Shown: positions 11,100 to 21,759 of the stretch, one piece after another | How the letters are laid out: every line of letters begins with the position of its first letter | How positions within the stretch are numbered: the stretch's first letter is position 1 | Assembly: GCA_033961575.1 (NCBI GenBank) | Contig: CM066738.1 | Span: 90,283,478-90,347,477, forward strand | Length of the DNA stretch: 64,000 nt | From: Aselliscus stoliczkanus | Lineage: Eukaryota; Chordata; Mammalia; Chiroptera; Hipposideridae | Reading direction: 5' to 3' | The notes under the pieces: generated by a model | What the model was told of the DNA's origin: nothing | Databases searched by the model: none | The model's input: only the letters and a program-made list of their open reading frames with translations | Made by a program: the position numbers and the translations under genes

Positions 11100-11457
11100 T
11101 AATGATAATGCATTCATTTGCTGGGACTGCAATAACAACATACCAGTTTGGGTGGCTTAACCCAGAGAAATATTTTTGTTCACAGTTCTGGAACCTAGAA
11201 GTCCAAGATCAAGGTGCTGGCATGGTTGGTGTTCTATGAGGCCTCACTCCTTGGCCTGCAGATCACCACCCTCTTGATGCCTCTTCACATGGTCTTTTCT
11301 CTGTGTGCATCCCTGGTTTCCCTCTGAATGTCCAAATTTCCTTTTCTTATAAGGCCAGCAGTCATATTAAGTTAGGGCCCACTCTAAGGACCTTGTCTTG
11401 ACTTAATCACCTATTTAAAGGCCCCATCTTCAAATATAGTTGTGCCCATAACATATA
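11100..11457 (+). mobile_element. MaLR-like LTR fragment
   Basis: In order: CATTCATTTGCTGGGACTGC, GTGGCTTAACCCAGAGAAATA, CACAGTTCTGGAACCTAGAAG, CACATGGTCTTTTCTCTG, CTTATAAGGCCAGCAGTCATA and CCCATCTTCAAATA. This is the widespread mammalian LTR that I associate with ERVL-MaLR. A second, shorter copy is at 20015-20295. Exact subfamily not assigned. Confidence 0.7.
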
Positions 11458-11699
11458 ATATCTATAGAATTGACTAAAAAAAATTATAGTCAACTCCTTA
11501 TGTACTGGAAGGCTAGTACATTCTTGTAAATGTAATTATTTGTATGCTTGGAGGACAAGTAGAGACTTCTAGTGGTTTCACAATGTTATTTCCTTGTAAT
11601 TGAAGTCTATTGGGTATTAGTGCTTGTTTTTTCCACTAATGAGGAGGCATTAGGGCCTGGGAGTAAATATTTGTTCTAAAATCATGGAGAAGGCTTGAG

Positions 11700-11868
11700 A
11701 GTCATCTTGGGGTTGTCATTAAACTTCTTGGTATCTCTGTCTTCCACTATAAGATGAAAATAATCAGAACTGCCTTACAATGATGTTTTTCAGAGTTAAT
11801 GTCTTTAAAACTACTTAGCATCAACCTTATTTTATAGTTCATGCTCTGTAAATACCTGTTGGAAAGGT
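11700..11868 (+). mobile_element. MIR SINE 3' half
   Basis: TTAAACTTCTTGGTATCTCTGTC, AAGATGAAAATAATCAGAAC and GAGTTAATGTCTTTAAAACTAC follow the MIR 3' order, plus strand. Confidence 0.7.
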
Positions 11869-12539
11869 AGGGGACTGGATCTTACAGACAACCTATATTT
11901 TTAAAAAATAATCTAGAATGTTTTTATTCTCTTTGTTGATAAATTTTAAATGTTCAGTCCACATAGTAAGATCCATGTAATTAAATATTCCAGTTAGATG
12001 AACTCTAGCATACTAAGGTTTAATGAGAATTAGAATAAAATATACAGAAGACATTTTTCTCTTCACCAGAAGATTGGTAGCAATGCCTTCACACACTTCT
12101 TGGGCTAGTTGAGTAAGGGCCTGGGGGAAGCATCTAGTTTGAAAAGGCCACTATTCCTGCCAGTCTTCTCTTGGGAGAATCCCTGTGCTTTTACAGCCCA
12201 TGAAAGAGCTCCCTAGAAGAGTTTGCTCCATTATGTGTCCTCTCAATTAATTACATCAGTCCAAAAAATAACTGAGAGAAGAACACAAATACTTCTGAGT
12301 TAAAAGGAAGCATAATCCAACCTCCCACCCAATGGAATTATCCGTTCTCCAGTACCTTCAATACTCTCAGTATCTCCAGCTCACTATCTGACAACATACA
12401 TCTTTCCATTCTGGGTCTAGTTGTTAAGAATTCCTACCATATGTTGAGAAAAAAAATCTCTCCTAATCTTGGAAGCAATTGTAACACCTTCTAGTCCAGT
12501 CTTAAAAACATTGTTTAAGCTACATGTATGAACGAGAAA
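11869..12539. other. No recognisable feature
   Basis: Unique-looking A/T-rich sequence. Confidence 0.45.
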
Positions 12540-12960
12540 GAGAACAAACTCGTTGATTTAATGACATCATTCACGTTACCCTAGCAGCTGTTTGAAAATG
12601 CTGCTCTGAGGACCATCCCCGCATTTCAAGTTCGCCCGTTGTGAATTGAGTCATTAAAGGTGTGTGGGTGAGTGGGTGCTGCCAACCTCATGGAGAGCTG
12701 GCTGAATGATTAATGGCCTTGGCTTCTGATTTTAGAGGTTCCCATTAATTACAAGGGATTGAGGCTTTTTCATGAAGACTCTGTTATAGCTGCTCCTGCC
12801 ACCTCCTCACTTCCTTTTAAAGTGAGTAACATGAGTATTTTTAATTTTAGAGTGTGGAAACCATTCCTTGTCATTTCCTTTTGAAAGTTTCTGGACCAAA
12901 TCACTCTAAAAACATTTCTTCATCCTATAAGATCGGAACAGTTCTGGAACAAGACCAAAA
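12540..12960. promoter_or_regulatory. Candidate conserved non-coding element
   Basis: A repeat-free block with low decay marks (CpGs kept at about 12543-12640) and clustered homeodomain-type cores: ATGATTAATGG at 12706-12716 and ATTAATTA at 12744-12751, with GAGTCATTAAAGG at about 12647. This composition is usual for developmental enhancers in gene deserts. I saw no conservation data; the call is inference. Confidence 0.4.
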
Positions 12961-13159
12961 CTGGTAAAAATGGCAACGAATGTACTTCTGCAGCTTCATC
13001 TGTGGATTCGATGCTTTTACTATGAGCAACTTCAAAGACAATGTTCATAGAAATCTTAACAAAACAAGAATGTCAGTATCATCACTAGGGTCATTAAAAT
13101 GTTGAAGTGCGTAGTTGCCATCATTATCTCTTTACTATGGGTGGATAAAGAGTTAGACG

Positions 13160-13350
13160 AAATGACAGCATGGTGGAGAAGAACCAGCTCCAAAATATGG
13201 GTCAGGAAATCTGGGTTCTACCCCTGGCTCTGAAATGAATGAGTTGTGTTGCACTTAACTTTTATTGGCCTCAGTTTTCTAACCAGAAATAACAAGTGAG
13301 AAATATAGATAAAGTTATGTGAAGAACATGGAAAAATCTTTATAAATATT
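13160..13350 (+). mobile_element. MIR SINE
   Basis: CAGCATGGTGGAGAAGAACC, GGGTTCTACCCCTGGCTCTG, GGCCTCAGTTTTCTAACC and TATGTGAAGAAC follow the MIR order from head to 3' half. Confidence 0.7.
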
Positions 13351-13444
13351 AGTCAAATTTGTATTTAACCCCCACTCACTTCTTGTTGGGATACCCTTTA
13401 TGACATCTGGATTTTAGCAATACTGCACAAGATTGAGGTGTACA

Positions 13445-13660
13445 GTAGCATCACGAGGGGGTAAAGATTTGGAATCATGCATTCCTAGGTTCAAATCCTT
13501 GCTTTACCCATGTAATCTTTAATAAGTTACTTCATTTCATGTAATGCAATTTATTTCATTGGATTAGTGTAAGGATGAAAAAGGTAATATATATAAAGTA
13601 ACTACTACACATTGCCTGGGACCTGGCAGATAATCACTGAATATTATGAATACATAAACA
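13445..13660 (+). mobile_element. MIR SINE
   Basis: TAGGTTCAAATCCTTGCTTTACC (B-box area), AATAAGTTACTTCATTTC, AAGGATGAAAAAGGTAATATATATAAAG and GACCTGGCAGATAATCACTGAAT follow MIR head, core and tail. Confidence 0.75.
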
Positions 13661-14424
13661 CCTCTGCTCCCTCATGCCATCCCTCCTTTTGTTCCTTCCT
13701 TCATCCCATGAAAGTCACTTTATCTCCAATCAGCCAATGTGGAGCATGTGTTAGGGGATGGAGGAGGTGGAGTAAGGAGTAGTTTTGGCTGGAACCAGAG
13801 AGTCAGCAGGGCAGGAAAACAGTCTACCGTGATCTTGCCCATCTGTTAAAGGATAAGAATTCTGTGAGGAATTTATTCTCTCCTTTCATCACAGAGCCCT
13901 GATAGGTCCTCTTTACAAAAATAATGGAAAGACTGAAGAAGAAAGGGCAAGGAAAGATCCTTAATCTTAAAAGTTTCTACAATTGCTTTCCTATAATATC
14001 TCATTTCCCAGGCGAGGACACCAGGCTGAAAATAACCAGTTAGGCTCTTTGAGTTACTTGGAAAAATGCTTAAAAGTTGTATGTTTGACTTGTAATTCCA
14101 ATACAGAATTCCAAAAACAGAATTTCAGATTCTGTTCTCATGTAACCACAATGAGGACTCCCTTATTCTCAAAATGCATCTACTTGGAACCTCTTTCCAG
14201 TAATATTTCTCTGGTATCAGTAGGTCAGAAACACTCAAGGTCATTCCTGCCAATCTAGCAAGGCTAGGTGAAGTTGGTCCTGGTGACTATTAATCTCAGG
14301 GCCCATTGGAGCGAACTGGGTGAGGTCCAAATTAGACATGTACCTGAAAGGTTCAGGGCACTTTGAATGTTCCAGGTCATGTGAAGAGCTTTACATAAGT
14401 TCACAGACATGGATGCCAGTGCAT
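13661..14424. other. No recognisable feature
   Basis: Unique-looking sequence. A 91-codon open frame at 13983-14258 shows no recognised protein. Confidence 0.45.
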
Positions 14425-14630
14425 AATACACTATGATTTGTTTGGGACCTTAGGCAAGTCTTTTGAGCGTTCAAGGACTTGATTCCCTATCTTTAAAATA
14501 GAGACATTGATCATTACACCTCTTGGCCTCACAATAATATGATGAAGATTAATGCAGATTATAGGTGATTATAGGTGTGAAAGTGCTGGATAAAAACAAA
14601 ATGCTATTATTATCTTTAATAATAGTCTTC
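14425..14630 (+). mobile_element. MIR SINE
   Basis: GGACCTTAGGCAAGTCTTTTGAG, CTATCTTTAAAATAGAGACATTGATC, ATGATGAAGATTAATGC and CTATTATTATC match the MIR core and 3' half. Confidence 0.7.
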
Positions 14631-14754
14631 TGAAGTCTTGCCATAGCTGTCCTGGGGCTCTAATCCATGGAACCACTTTATAATGAGGCCTTTTGGGAAT
14701 TTCACTAACCAAATGTCTTTGGATGCCATTCAAATTGGACCAGAATCACAGTAC

Positions 14755-14905
14755 TAGACAGTGTTAGAGCTGGGACATATTGTAATACATCTAGTCCAAA
14801 CTTCTCGTTTTACAGATGAAGAAAAGGAGTCCTAGAGAAAGAAAGGGACTTGCGGCAGGTCCTCTATTATGAAATGGAAGAGTTGGTGCAGGAGCCCATT
14901 GGCTT
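14755..14905 (-). mobile_element. MIR-related SINE fragment
   Basis: TTAGAGCTGGGACATATTG..CATCTAGTCCAAAC then TTTTACAGATGAAGAAAAGGAG and GGGACTTGCGGCAGG reads as the complement of a MIR-superfamily element ('tcatctagtccaaccc ... cattttacagatgaggaaactgag'). Confidence 0.6.
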
Positions 14906-14974
14906 TATATATTTTATGCACTGAATGCTACTTTTATGTAGAGAGTGCATAAACCAAATCTGCTTCTTCCCTTC

Positions 14975-15236
14975 ATTACTGCCACAGCTATAGCTTGATC
15001 TCGCTGCATTTCTCACCTGAAGTCTCATAATAGGCCTTCCTCACTTTCAATTTGCCAGTGCAATCTCATTCTACTTACTGCCACTGTGAGCTTTTTCAAG
15101 TACAGATTCTGATCATAACACACACACACAGAGGTCATAATACACTCACCATTTAACTTTTTTAAAGCCTCTCCATTATCCTCAACATAAAATTAAAAAT
15201 TTCTCAAATATAGGAAATAAATATTCTAGAATCAGC
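14975..15236 (+). mobile_element. L2 LINE, left part of a split copy
   Basis: CATTTCTCACCTGAAGTCTCATAATAGGCCTTCC, CAGATTCTGATCATAACA and AAAGCCTCTCCATTATCC..AAAATTAAAAATTTC match the L2 3' region in order, plus strand. The copy resumes at 15487 after an L1 3' UTR insertion. Confidence 0.65.
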
Positions 15237-15243
15237 CATTCTT

Positions 15244-15411
15244 TTTATTATTATTATTATTCGTTTCAGGTGTACAAAACAATGTAATAGTTGGACATTT
15301 CGCCCCTTCCAAAGTGATAACCCCCTCCCCCAATCTATTGCCCCTCTGACATCTTATATATCTATTACAATTCCATTGACTCTATCCCCTATGCTATACT
15401 CCATATCCTGT

Positions 15412-15460
<49 letters not shown>

Positions 15461-15479
15461 GTTGGCATACAATATTATT
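15244..15479 (-). mobile_element. L1 3' UTR insertion, nested in L2
   Basis: Plus-strand reading TTTCAGGTGTACAAAACAATG, AAAGTGATAACCCCCTCCCC, CCTCTGACATC and CCATTGACTCTATCCC is the antisense of the laurasiatherian L1 3' UTR; a (TA)n run is at 15414-15452. A/T-rich (TTATTATTATTATT) at its left is the tail. CATTCTT at 15237-15243 and 15480-15486 may be a short target-site duplication. Confidence 0.75.
15414..15452. repeat. (TA)n inside L1 3' UTR
   Basis: About 19 TA units. The same position of the L1 3' UTR copy at 55165 also has a (TA)n tract, so it belongs to the element. Confidence 0.9.
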
Positions 15480-15486
15480 CATTCTT

Positions 15487-15800
15487 CCATCTTACCTCTG
15501 AGGTCCCTTTCACATAGACTTACATTCCAGACCTCTTGACTTGCTTGTCTTTTGACAAGTGCTTTATGCTTTCTCTTCCTCCCTTTACTTTGAGAGTGGT
15601 CTTCCCTCTACTCAAAGCCTGGTTTTCCCATATCTTGATATGGCAAATCCCTCCTAGTCACGCATCCTGTAATCTTCCCCTCCACTCCCATGCCTCCCAG
15701 CTACAGGTGCATCATTCTCACCCCAGACACACATGTATTATATCATTTCCACACTGTGACAGTTGGAAAAAGGAGTTGGGGGCTGGAATCAATGACCTTT
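15487..15800 (+). mobile_element. L2 LINE, right part of a split copy
   Basis: Text such as CATTCCAGACCTCTTGACTTGC, CTTTATGCTTTCTCTTCC and GTGGTCTTCCCTCTACTCAAAGCC fits L2 and continues the copy ending at 15236. Confidence 0.5.
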
Positions 15801-16409
15801 AAAGTCTGTGCCAAGCTCAAACTTCAATCATTCTATGCAATCATTGAGGAATGGAACAGTAAGGATTTGAAGGATAAAGGAGTTTGGGAAAAAGAGAAAG
15901 AAAAAGATATATCCATTTTAATTGCCTGTATGTTGTTTTACAAGACACAACTGTCACCAAAGTTAGGTTATAATATTTTTAATAGGCAGGGTTCGTGTCT
16001 TTCTGATTCTTGACTCTTGCTCTCTCCCTGCCCCCGCGTTTTGTTCCCCAACAGGGCCCTATATGCAGAACTGTGGTGGCACAATTAAATATATTTGTCT
16101 GAAAACAGACCAAAGAAAAATTGCTACTCTGTCACTTCTGATGCATTCAAGTAATTCCAACATCCTCTCTCCCCTTCTCTCTTTCCTCCTCCTCCTCTCT
16201 CTTCCTCTTCCTCTTCCCCCTCTTTCTCCAGGTAGTATCTCAGGGGAAGGTAGAGGAAGGATGTAGTCAGCATGCTCCACATCACTCAAAAGGAACTGTT
16301 CAGTTGTCTCCAGTAACTCTATTCACCCTAGAATAAGTAAATAACTCGTTTTAAAATAGGATTCAGTAAGTATAGCATAACCCTACAAATTTATAATGTC
16401 TATAATGTT
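15801..16409. other. No gene; C/T-rich low-complexity patch
   Basis: Mostly unique sequence. 16161-16229 is a pyrimidine-rich low-complexity stretch of mixed CTCT and CCTCTT units. Confidence 0.6.
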
Positions 16410-16600
16410 TTAAGGCATTATTCTTAGATGTCACAACAACCTATGAAGCAGGTGGAGACCCATATTATTGTAGTTACTTACCAGATAGGAAAACTGAGGC
16501 TAAGAGGGTTTAAGTTACATACCCAAGGAGAAATGCTGGGATTGAAAGCCAGGGCCCTGACTGCCCATTCTGTGATTGCCAAGGTCACAGTTCTGCCACA
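16410..16600 (-). mobile_element. MIR SINE
   Basis: CACAACAACCTATGAAGCAGG, AGGAAAACTGAGGCTAAGAGGG, AAATGCTGGGATTGAAAGCCAGG and CTGACTGCC give the MIR complement in order, with good similarity. Confidence 0.85.
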
Positions 16601-16676
16601 GATAGGGCTGAGCCTCTGTTCTGATCACTTTCTGAACAATGCATTGGTGAGGCTACCCTAAATAATACAAAATGGT

Positions 16677-16783
16677 AGGGCCGGCCGAGTGGCGTGGTGG
16701 TTGAGCACTGACTTGGGAAGCCAGTGACCCTGGTTCAGGTCCCACATATGAGGGCCAGGGACACTGCCCTCGGGGCGGGGAAA
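16677..16783 (+). mobile_element. tRNA-derived SINE, short form
   Basis: AGGGCCGGCCGAGTGGCG start, A-box-like GAGTGGCGTGGTGGTTGAGC, B-box-like GGTTCAGGTCC, end GACACTGCCCTCGGGG plus A-rich tail. A perfect 13-bp duplication AATACAAAATGGT flanks it at 16664-16676 and 16784-16796. Same family as 9144-9246. Confidence 0.95.
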
Positions 16784-16796
16784 AATACAAAATGGT

Positions 16797-17219
16797 TGAA
16801 TACCTGATGCTTTGACACTGGACAGATGAGATTGACATCAGTTGACTAGGAACACATGCTCACAATCTGGGGATTAGGGAAGGGGAGAGGATACTGTACA
16901 CCATGTAGGGCCATGTGGGAGTTGCGTTTGGCATAGAGTGAACAAGCAGAGGCTGTGGGGAGCAGGATTTGTGCTAACAAGTGGGCTGGTTCCTGCAGGA
17001 GGATGTGATTGTCTTGTTCCAACAGTTTTGCAGGCCGTCAGGAAGGTGAAGCCATTAGGCTGAGGACCAAAAGTGGGGTAGTTGGTCCAGCTGATGGGTA
17101 ACTAGCTAGGTGAGGAGGCTTTCTGCTGGAGGAGGGACATATGTGAAGAGAACAGAGGAACTCACAGTTAGGTCTTTGTCCCCCGGTGGGGCTCAGATAT
17201 GTCAAGGCAGCACATTTGT
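16797..17219. other. No recognisable feature
   Basis: G-rich, unique-looking sequence. Confidence 0.45.
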
Positions 17220-17580
17220 CTCACAAATGTCTTACAACATTTTCGGTCTTGCAGCTCCCCTTTCTTGTGCACGCTGCGTCTGCTCTGCAGAAAATGCCCT
17301 TATTCACTGGCACTTTCATTAGCGCTCCCGCCAAAATTTTCTCTCTCACACCAGTGACTATTCATAAAAGAATCTTGTCAAGGAGCTGACCTGTCTATTG
17401 ATGGCCCGGTAGATAAAGAGGCCTGACATTAATTTATTTGCCTAATGAATAACACGGTAAAGTCTTGGTTTGATAAGTACACCACTTACACCAAGGTCTT
17501 TCATTCACATTCGGCTTCATAAAATGGACATCCCTGTAGAAATGAATTGAAGCCTGTTGGTGTCTGGGATAATGAACAAT
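17220..17580. promoter_or_regulatory. Candidate conserved non-coding element
   Basis: This is the most enhancer-like block in the window: no repeat, preserved CpGs (CATTAGCGCTCCCGCC at about 17318) and dense A/T cores including TATTCATAAA (about 17359), CATTAATT at 17427-17434 and CCTAATGAATAA at about 17441. No conservation data were available, so this is inference from composition. Confidence 0.45.
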
Positions 17581-18164
17581 GTCAGCACACTTCAGAGATT
17601 AAAGATCCACACCAAAGGGAAGTGGCAGCAGAAGCAATTAACGGTGCTTGCTGGAGACATGGGCTAAAGCAGGAGGTGACCACGGCCTCTTGTGGTTGGA
17701 CCATGTTCCCCACTTCAGGCACCGGGATAATACCACCCTCTAGTTTTTCTTTTTCTAATACCTATGGGTTTGAATCTCAAGGTTTCATTAAAAGGAAATG
17801 ATTTCAAGAATGTTCATGTGGAATGAGCTTCACAGCAGTTCACACTAAAAATTACAGCTGGATTTCCAAACAGGTTTGCAGGTGCTAGTAGGATTATGTT
17901 ATGGCCCCTACTCCAAACTTCCTAATAATTATCAAAGGGGTGATCAGTGGGGCTAGATGGAAATGTGAGATGCCTATGAGCTGACTCCCTACAAAAATGA
18001 GCAAAGATTAGGTCATTGACGTGGCCCTATTAAGTGGTACCTGGAGGATGGTCTCTCTTTGTGTTTTGCTACACTGCGATAGGCAAATGCAGTTTGACTT
18101 ATGCAGCAATAGGAAAGGGCAGGTCTAAGGAAACCATGACTCAATGTCCAATTAAGTACTTCTC
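17581..18164. other. No recognisable feature
   Basis: Unique-looking sequence. An 84-codon open frame (17547-17801) has no recognisable homology. Confidence 0.45.
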
Positions 18165-18356
18165 ATCTTTGGCTGTGCATTGAGAATGACCTGTGGGTTT
18201 TCTTCTGTTCTTTTTTTCTGTTCGTTTTTTTTTTCCCTTTTATTAAAAATGCAGGTACCTGGGCTCCTTCTATTTCTGCTGAATCAAAATTTCCAGAGCA
18301 GAGGCTTACAACTGACTTCACATGTGATTCTCAGGCACAGCCAGTGGTGAGAACCC
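18165..18356 (+). mobile_element. MER5A-like hAT element
   Basis: Starts TTCTCATCTTTGGCTGTGCAT, then AGAATGACCTG..., and ends TGATTCTCAGGCACAGCC..GGTGAGAACCCC, the MER5A layout with a GGTGAGAACC end. A T-rich patch in the middle is extra. Confidence 0.65.
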
Positions 18357-19114
18357 CTCATATCTTTGCATAGGAAGAATTTGGCAGAGACAGCACATCC
18401 AGGAAAGCCATGAGTTCAGATCAGGGACCAGTTAATATGGAGGAGAGCAAATGGGTCCAGAAGAGATAAAGCAAAGGTGGTCAAAGTCACCAGGAAAGAA
18501 AATGGAATCCAAAGTCAAGCAATAAAGGGGCAGCTAGAATGCAGAGGGCAATAAGAATGGCTTTAGAGGAGAACATGGATATGATGTTTATTCTGGATAA
18601 GGTCCGTTTTCCCTTAGCCCCAGTTTTATGTTCCAAACTGTGGTGGAGCCAGGGCTCATAGAAGTCAGTTTGGAGTTGTTGCTGGAGTGTGGGATGGCAT
18701 ATTTGGACATATTGTGATTCCAAGGAAGCCCAAGGGAGGGATGGGTGAGGGGATGGGGATTCTGCAGAGTGACCCATAGATTCGAAGTAAAATCAGTTTA
18801 AAAATGAATGAATTCATGAATGAGTATGTACAATATCAATCCATTCTGGAAAGTGTTCTTGACACAATTAACTACTTTTATTAATAATAACATGACAAAA
18901 TTTTACTGGGGGGTGCAAAGAAGCAAATATCACTGCACTGTCCTCAGTGAAAGTAATGCCTTTGACAGCAAGACTCACATACTGATTATACTAAAGGAGG
19001 GCGGGGAAGAAATCAGTATGTGTTGAATTCTTCTCCTATTGGACCTCCACATGCTCCTATACTCTGAAGATGCTAAATGACTTCTAGTTTTCTAACATGA
19101 CAGACAGGTTCACG
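18357..19114. other. No recognisable feature
   Basis: Unique-looking sequence. A 96-codon frame on the minus strand (18487-18777) resembles no known protein to me. Confidence 0.45.
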
Positions 19115-19305
19115 TCACCAGCCTTTATTGATGCAGCTCCCTCTGTCTGAACCCTCCTTTCCCATAGCTACCTGCAATGCCTTTGCTTCATCCAAGATCC
19201 ATGTCAGTGTCAGCCCTACTTTAAACCTTTCTCCCCCTCCAGCTGTCTTCAGAGAACTGACACTTCCTCATTTGCAACTCTGTCTTACTTCTGGAATGAA
19301 ACCAT
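19115..19305 (+). mobile_element. L2 LINE fragment
   Basis: CTGTCTGAACCCTCCTTTCCCATAGCTACC and the Pro/Ser-rich C/T-rich text that follows match the L2 3' region ('ctgcctggaacactcttccccatctctacc'). Confidence 0.5.
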
Positions 19306-19689
19306 TTGGTTATGACTGGTTAGAAGATTTACCATTGAACCAGGTCATGACTTTTACCCATTGCCTGGGGTGGCTTCCTCCTTGGTTTTGCAAGGAGATG
19401 AGAAAGAAACACACAGAATGGTTAAAAGAATGCCTTCTTGTTTTGCTTTATGTAGCCCAATTCTTATGGTAAATGTTCACTGTACAAGAAGAGCAGAAAT
19501 GCTGAGAAATGTCAAGGCCATTTCACAGTAATGAAGAAAAGCCAGGATTGGAATGAGGGAATGGTAGGCAAAGAACTAGAATATTTCAGCTCTTGAAGTG
19601 AGGTTCCCTTCACTATCTAATTATCATGACAGCAAATATCTTTCTGTGATTTTTTTCTGATTGTAATTGTATGTGATAATATTGACTTA

Positions 19690-19900
19690 GTTACTATTTA
19701 CTGAGTGCTCACTCTGCCAGGAAATATTATAGGTGTTTTCCAAGTTTAGCTCACGTTAACTGTACAATGTTACATGAAGTAGGTGTTTTTGTAGCTGAAG
19801 ATGCTGATGGTCGAAGCAACATAGCCATGAATGTGAAGATATAGGCTTCAAATCCAGGTTGTCTGGTTCTGGAGCCTACACACTTAATCATTATGCAGAC
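19690..19900 (-). mobile_element. MIR SINE
   Basis: TACTATTTACTGAGTGCTCAC, CTCACGTTAAC, GCTTCAAATCCAGGTTGTCTGG and CTGGAGCC give the MIR complement over its full length. Confidence 0.8.
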
Positions 19901-20014
19901 TTTCAGCCCTAAAGCTGGGAAAGTCCTGAGCAAACCAGGGCAAGTTGGTCCCTCTAGCTAACCTCCAGGATCAGGGTATCTCCTGTGGGTCTTGAGGGCT
20001 ATATCAGTCCTGTT

Positions 20015-20123
20015 TCCTCTGTTTTTAAAGACCCCAGTCATATTTGGTTAGGGTCCACCCTAATGACCGAATTTTAATCTGATGGTCTTTGTAAAGACCT
20101 TGTCTCTGAATTAGGTCACATTC
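20015..20123 (+). mobile_element. MaLR-like LTR, left part of split copy
   Basis: GACCCCAGTCATATTTGG, GGGTCCACCCTAATGACC, TTTTAATCTGATGG and AGACCTTGTCTCTGAATTAGGTCACATTC match the 3' part of the LTR at 11100. The copy resumes after the 20124-20258 insertion. Confidence 0.75.
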
Positions 20124-20258
20124 AGGTGTACAAAACAGTGTAATAGTTAGACATTTATACCCCTCACAAAGTGATAACTCCCCCTCCCCAATCTACTACC
20201 CCTCTGACATCGTATGTAGCTGTTATAAATTCCATTGATTCTATGCCCTATAGCATAG
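20124..20258 (-). mobile_element. L1 3' UTR fragment nested in an LTR
   Basis: TCAGGTGTACAAAACAGTG, CCCTCACAAAGTGATAAC, CCTCTGACATCGTATG and CCATTGATTCTATGCCC are the same antisense L1 3' UTR text as at 15244 and 55165. It interrupts the LTR precisely. I saw no convincing target-site duplication. Confidence 0.75.
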
Positions 20259-20295
20259 GATTTTCAGGAGATACAATTCAGCCCACAACAAGGTC
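20259..20295 (+). mobile_element. MaLR-like LTR, right end of split copy
   Basis: GGATTTTCAGGAGATACAATTCAGCCCACAAC matches the LTR end ('gacacaattcagcccataac') and continues the copy at 20015. Confidence 0.7.
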
Positions 20296-20344
20296 CACTG
20301 AGTAACCAGAGGTCAAGGTCAAGGTCAGGCTTTTGTGTAGATCA

Positions 20345-20565
20345 AGGGATCTCCATTTTATTACATGTTAAAATCACCTAGGTGGCTTAGTTTTCTGGGT
20401 TTTTTTTTTTTTAAGCAAACAAGTAACAAAAAAAACAGCACCTTTAGGTTCCACACCAGACCAATTAAGTAAGAATTGTGATGTTGGGCCAATGCACTGG
20501 AAAAATGTTTTAAAGCTCCTCCGGTTATTCTAATATATAGCCAGTGCTGAGAATCACTGACTTTT
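20345..20565 (+). mobile_element. MER5A-like hAT element
   Basis: TTAAAATCACCTAGGTGGCTTAG, GTTCCACACCAGACCAATTAAG, and the end TATATAGCCAGTGCTGAGAATCACTG follow MER5A from start to right TIR. A T-rich/A-rich patch in the middle (20401-20440) is extra. Confidence 0.75.
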
Positions 20566-21069
20566 CTGAGCTGAGGACCCTGCAAATAGCAAGCTCAGAA
20601 GGAAGAAAGTTGGGGGAGAGGGTAAGACACAGGCAGAGGCAAAGGTAGGGTCAAGGGGCCCCATCAATAGCCAAATCTGTAACTCAGACTGGGTGTGGGG
20701 CACAGGATATCAGGAGACAGGGGAAGGTGAGACAGAGTCACCAAAAAGATAATGGACAAAAGCAGGGTGCAGATTTGGGCCAGCTGTTTGGTCCTCTAAT
20801 CCTGGTAGGAGCGGCTTCCTGGGTAAAAAATGGAAAGTACCTGACCAATACTCAAGTTCAGGGGCTAGATTTGCTCAAGTGTCTGTCAGAGGCCCTTTCT
20901 GCCCCTCTGCTGCTGCCTTTTATTCGTGTTACAGACTCAGCCAGCCTGTAACCACCTGCAAGGTTGCATTTACCCCATTTTCTGCAGATACGTGTTGTTG
21001 GAAAAATCCAGATTTGTAAAATGAATATATTAGATGATATTTGCTTCATAAAATGATTCACAATGGGAC
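20566..21069. other. No recognisable feature
   Basis: Unique-looking sequence. Confidence 0.45.
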
Positions 21070-21380
21070 TCGTTTAAATAGCAAGGTTCCCCTGGGCCAG
21101 CTAATTTTATTTGGCAGAAATAATTTCACACAATAATTTTCCATAAGCACATCTGAACCATGAACTAAGTTTCAGGAGCTAATATTCCTTGTTTTTCTGC
21201 CATTTAGCAGTTTTGAACTTCAACATGAAATTTACCTCTCTTGCACTCAGCTTACTCGTTTACAAAAGAAGAATCACACCAGTCCTGATGAATTCAATAT
21301 TTTAAGGTAATTAGAGAGTATTGTAAAAGTAATTAGAAAATGCTAAATGTTTTTAATAAAACATAATAGTTATAGAGGTC
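21070..21380. promoter_or_regulatory. Candidate conserved non-coding element
   Basis: Repeat-free and A/T-rich, with two identical TAATTAGA sites at 21308-21315 and 21330-21337, 22 bp apart (about two helical turns), the sort of spacing expected for paired homeodomain binding. Inference only. Confidence 0.35.
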
Positions 21381-21759
21381 ATCAATAAGTCTCAAAACTG
21401 ATTGGAGGAAATCTCATGGTTCCATTGATGGAACCACAGATATAAGATGGAGACCTTGCATAATCAATGGTTTCAAGGAGGATGCTTAAAGGTATGTTCA
21501 CTGTTCCAAATCAAGAAATAGACTTGCTGCAGGGAAGAGCAAACAAGAGCTCAGCAGAGAGAATCCAGGTAGGGCAGAATACTGAATTTGGAGAGGTGAC
21601 TGCAGGCACATCAAGTCATTTCTAGAATTGACAAGCGAAGCAGCCTGCAACTTAGGAAGGCAAGCCAGGGCTCCAGAAGCTCAAGTTCACATTGAAGTCA
21701 GGGCATTTGTAGATGGAAAGACTAAAAATTTAATAATGAGGTCCCCAGAATGGGAAACA

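Noticed and set aside
16677..16783. Possible genuine tRNA gene
   Set aside because: A/B boxes are present but the sequence lacks a tRNA cloverleaf end, has an A-rich tail and target-site duplications, and recurs elsewhere: it is a SINE.
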